Source: Thermoplasmatales archaeon ex4484_6 (GTDB lineage: Archaea > Thermoplasmatota > Penumbrarchaeia > Penumbrarchaeales > Penumbrarchaeaceae). From it: a DNA stretch of 5,123 nucleotides. The notes beneath the pieces are model-generated. The model was not told where the DNA came from. It saw only the letters and a list, made by a program, of their open reading frames with translations, and did no database searches. Location of the stretch: NCBI GenBank assembly GCA_002254385.1, contig NJDO01000126.1, positions 1 to 5,123 of the forward strand, read 5' to 3'. Positions 1 through 5,123 of the stretch are shown here, in pieces. The first letter of the stretch is position 1, and each line of letters begins with the position of its first letter. A program made the translations under genes and the position numbers.

Positions 1-1
1 T

Positions 2-223
2 TTCAGGAATGTGAAGGGGAGGGGGCTCACGAGATTGATTTTCGACAGGGAGAGAAAGAAGGAGGCAAGACACCTGACCAGACCTCCCATGGGACTTGAC
101 GATGAAGAGCCTCCCCTGAAGGATGAATGCCGATGGCTGTATCATGAAGAGGGATACCGCATACCGTGGCTCCCGCCAACGGGGCTCGAGGTGGAGCGGA
201 TGGAAGATATCAGATGCAGGTAG
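2..223 (+). CDS. 3' end of an unrecognised protein gene (partial at left edge)
   Basis: This frame is open from the left edge to a TAG stop at 221-223, giving about 73 residues. Its codon choice (AGG, AAG, GAG, GAC, CTC, with few rare codons) matches the large gene downstream, which favours real coding over the opposite strand. A GTG at position 11 could be a start, but no ribosome binding site sits at a suitable distance, so I read it as the C-terminal part of a gene beginning outside the window. The peptide is basic at first (KGRGLTR, RERKKEAR), then has an acidic DDEEPP patch, then a Trp/Tyr-rich end (RWLYHEEGYRIPW). I recognise no family, membrane segment or catalytic motif. The next gene starts about 60 bases downstream, so the two may be co-transcribed, but this is not shown. 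Confidence 0.45.
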   Translation, partial: FRNVKGRGLTRLIFDRERKKEARHLTRPPMGLDDEEPPLKDECRWLYHEEGYRIPWLPPTGLEVERMEDIRCR

Positions 224-272
224 CGGAACGGCAACCTTATTCTATCCAAACAGCATTCATGTCTGAATCATC

Positions 273-279
273 GAGGTGA
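273..279 (+). promoter_or_regulatory. Ribosome binding site deciding a TTG start
   Basis: GAGGTGA is a seven-base match to the archaeal Shine-Dalgarno sequence GGAGGTGATCC. It ends five bases before the TTG at 285. It also overlaps the in-frame GTG at 276, which therefore cannot be served by this site. That makes TTG 285 the better start for the small membrane protein. Confidence 0.6.
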
Positions 280-284
280 ACCAT

Positions 285-560
285 TTGCAGCAGAGGGTCA
301 GGGCAGGTGTAAGAAGGGCGGCTCCGAGACAGACCACGGGTCCCGCGGCCCCGGCAACTCCGAAGAGAAGGGTTTCCAAGGCAGCCAGGATATTCTACCT
401 GATGAGGTGGACCTATCATTTCATCACACCCATCGGAATGATAATAATTCTATGGGGTGTCGTGGAGGCCCAGACCGGCAAGGTGGAAGTTGCATGGCCT
501 CTGATCATCGGCGGAGGGCTTTTCACATATCTGGCCAATTACTTCAACAAGGCCAGGTAA
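285..560 (+). CDS. Small two-helix membrane protein, function unknown
   Basis: The protein is 91 residues if read from TTG 285, chosen because GAGGTGA lies five bases upstream. GTG 276 would add three residues, and ATG 402 would leave 52. The frame is closed upstream by a TGA at 264-266. Residues 1-35 are hydrophilic, rich in Arg, Ala and Pro, with no signal peptide pattern. Two hydrophobic segments follow, at about 46-62 (FITPIGMIIILWGVV) and 70-87 (AWPLIIGGGLFTYLANYF), joined by a short loop containing Glu and Lys. The very basic N-terminus and the basic tail (NKAR) suggest a hairpin with both ends in the cytoplasm. I do not recognise the family. It ends 69 bases before the large receiver/ATP-grasp gene on the same strand, so a functional link is possible but unproven. 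Codon use resembles the neighbours. Confidence 0.6.
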   Translation: MQQRVRAGVRRAAPRQTTGPAAPATPKRRVSKAARIFYLMRWTYHFITPIGMIIILWGVVEAQTGKVEVAWPLIIGGGLFTYLANYFNKAR

Positions 561-593
561 TGACCGGGACCACTCGTATCTTCACCCTTCAAT

Positions 594-609
594 CTAAAGT
601 ATCATATAC
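594..609 (+). promoter_or_regulatory. Possible archaeal promoter (BRE plus box A) for the large gene
   Basis: An A-rich CTAAAG, resembling a TFB-recognition element, is followed by TATCATATAC. The AT-rich core is centred about 25 bases before the ATG at 630. With the usual archaeal box A to start-site distance of about 25-27 bases, transcription would begin at or next to the ATG, giving a leaderless message. This agrees with the lack of a GGTGA-type ribosome binding site before that ATG. The box is not a strong consensus match, so the call is tentative. Confidence 0.35.
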
Positions 610-629
610 AGTGCAAATAATGGTCTTTC

Positions 630-3605
630 ATGGTCGAGTCCGTTCACGATGTTCATGACCATGACATAGATTATGACGGCGACTACAAGCCTGTCTTCCA
701 TGATTTCTATGATCTGATGAAATGGAGGGTGTCAAGGATACTTCTGGTATCCAGTCTCTACGACGCCTTCACACTTGAAGAGGAGGGAATACTCTTCGAA
801 CAGATATCCAGCGAATACAGGGATCTGGCCCTCCCCTTCCCTCCACAGGTCATCAGGGTCTCCACGGCAAAAAGGGCCCTGAAAGAACTGGAAAAGACCC
901 CGTACGACCTGATAATCACCATGGCAAGACTTCCCGACATGGACCCGTTCGAATTCGGAAGGAAGGCGAAGGAGGTTCAGAAGGACGTCTCCGTCATCAT
1001 GCTCCTCACGGATGCTGGTGATATTCAACTGTTCCACAAGCCGGGAGTTCACAACGGCATAGACAAGATATTCTTCTGGAACGGGGATTCGGCACTGTTC
1101 GTGGCGATCGTCAAATACATCGAAGACCAGAAGAACCTTGAAAGGGACCTTTCCTCGGGATTGGTGAGGATCATCCTGGTGGTGGAGAACGATCCACGCT
1201 ATTATTCGATCTTCCTGCCGCTCGTATTCACCGTCATAGTGAGACAGACCAGGAACCTAATCCATGAGGGTCTGAACGAGCAGGAGAAGATGCTCAGAAA
1301 GAGGGCGAGACCCAAGATAGCCCTTGCGGAGACCTACGAGGATGCGATGGAGATATATTCCACATACAAGGACAAGATACTGGGCATCATCTCGGATGTA
1401 TCCTATCCGAAAAATGGAAGGAGATTTCCCGATGCGGGCTTCCATCTTGCCAAGGAGGTGGGAGCCGATGTTCCGATCATCCTTCAATCCAATCAGCTGG
1501 AGAAAGCAAAAAAGGCGGAAGAGATGGGCATCCCTTTCATATACAAGAACTCCGAGACCCTTCTTCAGGAGATTCGCGATTGGTTCCAGGGGAAGCTCGG
1601 TTTCGGCCCCTTCAAGTTCAGAAGACCCGGCGGGGAGCTCATAGCCGAGGCGGGGGATCTCAAGGAGTTCATGGAGGTAATAGACGAGGTTCCCGCGGAA
1701 TCCATGAACTTTCACGGCAGTACAAATGATTTCTCAAACTGGTTCTTCGCACGGGGGGAGATAGATCTCGCCACCCGACTGAAGGAGAAGAAGGTATCGG
1801 ACTTCTCTTCGGGCGAGACCATGAAGAGGTTCCTTATAGAACAGATTAAGAACTCGCAGAGGAGAAAACTGCAGGGAGTTATCATCAACTTCGGGAACCA
1901 GACATTCGAATTCGAGGGGACCATCACCAGGCTCGGAGGCGGCTCCCTCGGTGGAAAGGGGAGAGGAATAGCATTCCTATCCTCGCTCCTGCACCAATCC
2001 AAGATAGAAACAATCTTCAGGGACTGCAGGATAAAGGTACCTGATACCCTGATTCTCGGAACGGATATCTTCACAACTTTCATGGAAAGGAACGAATTGA
2101 ATGCCGTCAGCGTGGAAGGTCTCTCCGACGAGGAGATCAAGGAGCTCTTCCTCTCCGGGTCCATTGACGGGGAGACAATGGAATCGCTCGCCCTCTATCT
2201 CGGACATATCGATCATCCTATTGCCGTAAGATCATCATCCCTTCTGGAAGATTCCCAGAACCAGCCATTTGCCGGCATATATGCAACCTATCTCCTCCCG
2301 AACAAATGCGGCGACGATGATAAGAGGCTGAAGGAGCTCACGGACGCCATCAAACTCGTCTACGCCTCCGCATTCCTGAAGGAGGCGCGGTCCTACATCC
2401 AGTCAACGGTGCATGTGCAGGAAGAGGAGAAGATGGCCGTTGTCATACAGAAGCTCGTCGGAAAGCAGTACGGGAACAGATTCTATCCTCTCCTCTCCGG
2501 TCTGGCCCAGTCCATAAATTTCTACCCGGTCCATCCACTGAAAAGGGAGGACGGGATCTCGAGCGTGGCTCTCGGTCTTGGAAAGATAGTTGTTGAGGGC
2601 GAGAAGGTCATGAGCTTCTCACCCGAGCATCCGAATGTGATACCGGGCTTCTCCAGTGTAGATGACATACTCTCCAATTCCCAGACCCATTTCTATGCAC
2701 TGGACATGTCCTGCACATGCTACGATCTCAGGGAGGGGGAGGATTCAACACTCCTGAAGATCAATGTGAGCGATGCGGAGCAGGACGGGGTCCTTGACTA
2801 CCTTGCGTCAACCTATGATGCGAACGACAATATCATAAGGGACGGGACGGGCAGACCCGGTCCAAGGGTGATCACCTTTGCAGGCATCCTGAAGTACGAC
2901 ATGCTTCCCCTTGACAGGATACTGAAAGCTGTACTGCAGATAGGCAAGAGAGGTATGGGGAGGCCGGTGGAGATCGAGTTTGCCGCAACCCTGAACGAGA
3001 GGGGTGAGAAGGAGTTCCACCTACTGCAGATCCGACCCCTTGTGACCCTGAAGGAGAGGGCCCTTGTGAGGATGGGGAAGAAGGAAGAGGAAGGGGCCCT
3101 TATCATTTCGAATTCGGCCCTTGGCAACGGCGTGATATATGGGCTCCGGGACATCCTCCTCGTTGTTCCGGACAGGTTTGACAACACCATGACGGAGACC
3201 ATTGCAGAGGAAATCGGAAGACTGAACGGTAAGCTAAAAGACAGACCCTATGTACTGATCGGGCCGGGGAGATGGGGGACCAGGGACAGATTCCTGGGCA
3301 TTCCTGTGAGATGGGACCAGATTTCGGGAGCAAGGGCCATAGTGGAGGTCCAGACAAAGGATTTCAGGGTGGACCCGTCACACGGGACACATTTCTTCCA
3401 CAATCTGATCGCCAGGGGAATGCCGTATTTCACGGTTCAGTATTCCAAGAGGGCGGATCGTATCAACTGGAAGGAGCTTCTTTCCATGAAGGCTGCCTTC
3501 GAGGGCCGGTTCGTGAGGCATATCAGGACAGAGGAACCGTTCCTTGTCAAGGTGGACGGAAGGTCGGGAAGGGGACTGGTAAGAAGGGATGATGCCGGCG
3601 AATGA
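630..3605 (+). CDS. Receiver-like/PPDK-type ATP-grasp protein (PEP/pyruvate-binding domain family), substrate unknown
   Basis: A complete protein of 991 residues. Residues 1-20 are rich in His and Asp. Residues 35-170 form a degenerate receiver-like domain: Ser41-Ser42 replace the acidic pair and Met98 sits where the phospho-Asp is expected. Residues 180-318 form a second receiver-like domain that keeps Glu186/Asp188, Asp256, Ser287 and Lys306. Residues 320-430 are a linker domain (NDFSNWFFARGE). Residues 430-805 are a PPDK/PEP-synthase N-terminal ATP-grasp: GGKGRG 441-446, AVRSSS around Arg534, FAGIYATY 547-554, EIEF 781-784 and LLQIRP 798-803. Residues 806-985 carry GPGRWGTRD 878-886 and DPSHGTHFFHNL 915-926. 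The swivelling phosphohistidine motif (GGxxxHAA-like) and the TIM barrel of PEP synthase are absent, and the gene stops cleanly, so this is not a truncation. Similar long proteins are annotated as PEP synthase or PEP/pyruvate-binding proteins, mainly in bacteria (family knowledge, not searched). The protein is probably soluble and cytoplasmic. ATP binding is well supported; the phosphoryl acceptor is unknown. The ATG lacks a ribosome binding site and may be leaderless. Confidence 0.9.
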   Translation: MVESVHDVHDHDIDYDGDYKPVFHDFYDLMKWRVSRILLVSSLYDAFTLEEEGILFEQISSEYRDLALPFPPQVIRVSTAKRALKELEKTPYDLIITMARLPDMDPFEFGRKAKEVQKDVSVIMLLTDAGDIQLFHKPGVHNGIDKIFFWNGDSALFVAIVKYIEDQKNLERDLSSGLVRIILVVENDPRYYSIFLPLVFTVIVRQTRNLIHEGLNEQEKMLRKRARPKIALAETYEDAMEIYSTYKDKILGIISDVSYPKNGRRFPDAGFHLAKEVGADVPIILQSNQLEKAKKAEEMGIPFIYKNSETLLQEIRDWFQGKLGFGPFKFRRPGGELIAEAGDLKEFMEVIDEVPAESMNFHGSTNDFSNWFFARGEIDLATRLKEKKVSDFSSGETMKRFLIEQIKNSQRRKLQGVIINFGNQTFEFEGTITRLGGGSLGGKGRGIAFLSSLLHQSKIETIFRDCRIKVPDTLILGTDIFTTFMERNELNAVSVEGLSDEEIKELFLSGSIDGETMESLALYLGHIDHPIAVRSSSLLEDSQNQPFAGIYATYLLPNKCGDDDKRLKELTDAIKLVYASAFLKEARSYIQSTVHVQEEEKMAVVIQKLVGKQYGNRFYPLLSGLAQSINFYPVHPLKREDGISSVALGLGKIVVEGEKVMSFSPEHPNVIPGFSSVDDILSNSQTHFYALDMSCTCYDLREGEDSTLLKINVSDAEQDGVLDYLASTYDANDNIIRDGTGRPGPRVITFAGILKYDMLPLDRILKAVLQIGKRGMGRPVEIEFAATLNERGEKEFHLLQIRPLVTLKERALVRMGKKEEEGALIISNSALGNGVIYGLRDILLVVPDRFDNTMTETIAEEIGRLNGKLKDRPYVLIGPGRWGTRDRFLGIPVRWDQISGARAIVEVQTKDFRVDPSHGTHFFHNLIARGMPYFTVQYSKRADRINWKELLSMKAAFEGRFVRHIRTEEPFLVKVDGRSGRGLVRRDDAGE

Positions 3606-3661
3606 TCCGGATCTTTGCTCAGGGGTTCTCCTTGCAGTTGTGAATACGATAATGCTGGGAT

Positions 3662-3711
3662 CGGTTATTGAATCAGAACCGCGGGATATACCGAACATTT
3701 CATCAGTTCGG
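3662..3711. repeat. Two small inverted repeats between convergent genes
   Basis: CGGTT at 3662-3666 pairs with AACCG at 3677-3681 (ten-base loop). CCGAAC at 3691-3696 pairs perfectly with GTTCGG at 3706-3711 (nine-base loop). They lie in the 134-base gap between the convergent large gene and dphB. They could form hairpins at the 3' ends of both transcripts. Neither is followed by a convincing T-run on either strand, so I do not call a terminator. The rest of the gap (3606-3739) shows no other gene. Confidence 0.35.
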
Positions 3712-3739
3712 GGATGGGATGAAGCATATCGGCATCGTT

Positions 3740-4513
3740 CTACTCCACCCTGAACGAATCGAGAACCTCTTCCTCCAGAAAATGCAGCTTACCCGGAATG
3801 ATGAGGCAGTGCGGGGGCGGGCCAAGGGACATGTTGCTCAATTTCCCGAGCGAGGAATATACGAGCTTCCGGTCATGATGACCGGCCCTTGCGACAGCCA
3901 CCATCATGGTTTCGGGGCCTATCGGGGACCCACCCTTCTTTTCCACCATCCGCAGGAGCAGCGCCGCTCCCTCCGGTGCGCTCATGTATCTGTCCCTGTG
4001 GGCCTGTATATCCAGAAGGACCAGCGAATGCAGCCCTCTTTCAAGATTGGATTCGATGACATCAAGGGGGGAGGTGGGAAAGAACCCCTCCTCCGGAAAG
4101 GCGAGGGTCGTGGTCCTTCCGAACTTGTACTGCTGCAGCCCCGATATGCCGGGAGCGGCCGTGAATATTGATGCGGCATTTATGATCTCGACCTCGACCC
4201 CCCTTTTTTCCGCATCGAGCCTCATCTCCTGATGGGTGGTGGCGGAAAGGGGGTCCCCCGCAGTGAGGAAGCATATGCGGTCGGCATTCTCAAAGGCGCC
4301 GAGGACCATCTCCGTTTCCTCCACATCCTCCCTGTCAAGGAGCCTTATCTCCTTTCCGGCGAGTTGCGACAGTCTTTCAAGGGAGCCTTCCTCCAGGATG
4401 GATGTGAAGAGCTCCGCAAAGATGAGATTGGCTTCCTTCAATCTGTCAAGGCCCAGCAGGGGTATGGACCTCTCGTTCACTATCCCCATCCCTATCAATG
4501 AGAGCTTCTTCAT
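3740..4513 (-). CDS. dphB: Diphthine synthase (EF2 diphthamide biosynthesis methyltransferase)
   Basis: A 257-residue protein, the usual length for archaeal DphB. The enzyme uses S-adenosylmethionine to methylate the amino group of the 3-amino-3-carboxypropyl group carried by a specific histidine of elongation factor 2. This is the second step of diphthamide synthesis and takes place in the cytoplasm. Family marks in order are an N-terminal LSLIGMGI strand-loop (residues 4-11) and AELFTS (33-38), matching the conserved E-x-x-TS segment. Then come the cofactor motif TAGDPLSATTH (84-94), INAASIFTAAPGISGLQQYKFG (111-132), LLDIQAH (166-172), VARAG (207-211), and the C-terminal GPPPHCLIIPGKLHFLEEE (231-249). 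The fold is that of tetrapyrrole (corrin/porphyrin) methylases. The gene stands alone on its strand, convergent with the large ATP-grasp gene and divergent from hsdM. No ribosome binding site precedes the ATG, and a box A sits where leaderless transcription would require it. The gene appears intact. Confidence 0.95.
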   Translation of the reverse strand: MKKLSLIGMGIVNERSIPLLGLDRLKEANLIFAELFTSILEEGSLERLSQLAGKEIRLLDREDVEETEMVLGAFENADRICFLTAGDPLSATTHQEMRLDAEKRGVEVEIINAASIFTAAPGISGLQQYKFGRTTTLAFPEEGFFPTSPLDVIESNLERGLHSLVLLDIQAHRDRYMSAPEGAALLLRMVEKKGGSPIGPETMMVAVARAGHHDRKLVYSSLGKLSNMSLGPPPHCLIIPGKLHFLEEEVLDSFRVE

Positions 4514-4535
4514 ATTCGAGGCACGATGACACGTC

Positions 4536-4543
4536 TATTTAAA
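4536..4543 (-). promoter_or_regulatory. Box A promoter element for leaderless dphB
   Basis: Read on the minus strand this is TTTAAATA, a near-consensus archaeal TATA box, spanning -30 to -23 relative to the A of the dphB ATG (4513). Transcription would then start at or within a base or two of the start codon, which explains the missing ribosome binding site. The adjacent upstream sequence (CGTTTCC) is not a good TFB-recognition element. The box is nearly symmetrical, so it could also work rightwards. Confidence 0.6.
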
Positions 4544-4660
4544 GGAAACGAATCTACGGGATCATCGACAGGTGAAGCATTACCGTGAACCGGAAAGAAT
4601 ATCGTTCGGAAATAGGAAATACAGTCATATTTGGGACTCACTCTGGGCTGCGTTGCAGGG

Positions 4661-4680
4661 AGAGGAAACAAATTAATTTA
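4661..4680 (+). promoter_or_regulatory. Probable archaeal promoter for hsdM
   Basis: A purine-rich AGAGGAAACAAA (BRE-like) leads into the AT-rich TTAATTTA at 4673-4680, the most AT-rich stretch of the divergent intergenic region. A box A centred here predicts transcription from about 4702-4704, giving a leader of roughly 28-30 bases that contains the hsdM ribosome binding site. Confidence 0.5.
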
Positions 4681-4719
4681 GCAGACAGCTTATCCCGATT
4701 GACGCGGGAATTTGATATT

Positions 4720-4725
4720 GGTGAT
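4720..4725 (+). promoter_or_regulatory. Ribosome binding site of hsdM
   Basis: GGTGAT matches the core of the archaeal Shine-Dalgarno sequence and ends six bases before the ATG at 4732. This favours that ATG over an in-frame GTG 147 bases upstream. Confidence 0.65.
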
Positions 4726-4731
4726 GTACAC

Positions 4732-5123
4732 ATGGCCAGGAACAGCAATAATTCCAAGGAAGAACCTCTTGAAAAACAGCTCTGGAAAGCAGCCGACAAG
4801 CTCAGAAAGAACATCGATGCGGCAGAATACAAACACATAGTGCTCGGTCTTATCTTCCTGAAATACATCTCGGATGCTTTCGAGGATCTTCACGGTAAAT
4901 TGATGAAGGGCGAGGGAGAGTATGAAGGTGCGGATCCCGAAGACAGGGACGAGTACAAGGCTGAAAATGTGTTCTTCGTTCCACCTTCCGCAAGATGGTC
5001 CTACCTGCTTGATAGGGCGAAGCAGCCCGAGATCGGAAAATATGTTGATTCGGCAATGGACGCGATCGAAAGGGATAATCCCTCCCTGAAGGGTGTTCTT
5101 CCAAAGGTATATGCTCGAGGCAA
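4732..5123 (+). CDS. hsdM: Type I restriction-modification system methyltransferase subunit, N-terminal part (cut by window edge)
   Basis: 130 complete codons are visible before the right edge; the family is usually about 500 residues or more. HsdM is the N6-adenine DNA methyltransferase of type I restriction-modification. It pairs with the specificity subunit HsdS to methylate the host recognition site, and with HsdR forms the restriction complex. The visible part is the HsdM N-terminal helical domain, with its conserved blocks in order: LWKAADKLR (17-25), AEYKH (31-35), LGLIFLKYISDAF (38-50), FFVPPSARW (81-89), AMDAIERDNPSLKGVLPKVYAR (108-129). The catalytic methylase domain (SAM-binding motif and NPPF) lies beyond the edge, so activity cannot be judged. 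ATG 4732 is chosen because GGTGAT precedes it and because homologues begin shortly before LWKAADKLR. An in-frame GTG at 4585 would add 49 residues. It is divergent from dphB; hsdS and hsdR are expected downstream but not seen. Confidence 0.93.
   Translation, partial: MARNSNNSKEEPLEKQLWKAADKLRKNIDAAEYKHIVLGLIFLKYISDAFEDLHGKLMKGEGEYEGADPEDRDEYKAENVFFVPPSARWSYLLDRAKQPEIGKYVDSAMDAIERDNPSLKGVLPKVYARG

Noticed and set aside
1..165. Minus-strand frames open to the left edge over the same region
   Set aside because: They are Ser/Leu/Pro-rich complements of an Arg/Lys/Glu-rich frame. Codon choice fits the + strand frame and not these, and no start signals were seen.
255..268. Small hairpin ATTCA-TGTC-TGAAT before the membrane protein
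   Set aside because: It is a five-pair AT-rich stem likely to occur by chance; nothing ties it to regulation.
407..658. An 83-residue + strand frame overlapping the small membrane protein and the start of the large gene
   Set aside because: It overlaps two better-supported genes in another frame, has no ribosome binding site and shows no protein-like pattern.
3614..3725. C/D box guide RNA on the minus strand (CTGATGA with CTGA elements)
   Set aside because: The C-box first base is wrong, no C' box was found, and the outer spacing is too long for an archaeal C/D sRNA of about 50-60 bases.
3668..4529. Several + strand open frames opposite dphB
   Set aside because: dphB on the minus strand is identified unambiguously by family motifs along its whole length; these frames are its antisense shadows.
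4638..5104. Minus-strand open frames opposite hsdM
   Set aside because: The + strand reads as a clear HsdM N-terminal domain with ribosome binding site and promoter; the minus frames have no recognisable content.

Overview
The window looks archaeal, most likely euryarchaeotal. It carries a complete archaeal-type diphthine synthase gene (dphB), a modification enzyme of archaeal translation factor EF2. It also has archaeal box A (TATA-like) promoter elements at sensible distances from starts, and ribosome binding sites of the GGTGA type. Codon use in the genes is rich in AGG/AGA, ATA, AAG and GAG, which suits several euryarchaeal groups, including Thermoplasmata relatives. That finer placement is inference and would need a search.

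Layout from left to right. Positions 2-223 hold what looks like the 3' end of an unrecognised gene on the + strand. Next is a short two-helix membrane protein (285-560, +), probably starting at TTG. After a 69-base gap comes the dominant gene (630-3605, +). It encodes a 991-residue protein with two receiver-like domains, a PEP synthase/PPDK-type ATP-grasp domain and a conserved C-terminal domain, but without the phosphohistidine swivelling and PEP-binding domains of a real PEP synthase. It converges on dphB (3740-4513, -) across a 134-base gap that contains two small inverted repeats. A 218-base divergent intergenic region then separates dphB from the 5' part of a type I restriction-modification methyltransferase gene, hsdM (4732 to the window edge, +).

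The genes do not form one pathway. dphB is a housekeeping gene with a promoter placed for leaderless transcription. hsdM is probably the first gene of a defence operon that continues to the right. The large protein is the most interesting object: its architecture suggests a signalling-linked ATP-dependent phosphotransferase of unknown substrate, and calling it PEP synthase would be misleading. No tRNA, rRNA, CRISPR array or insertion sequence was seen, and no gene-free stretch exceeds 300 bases.
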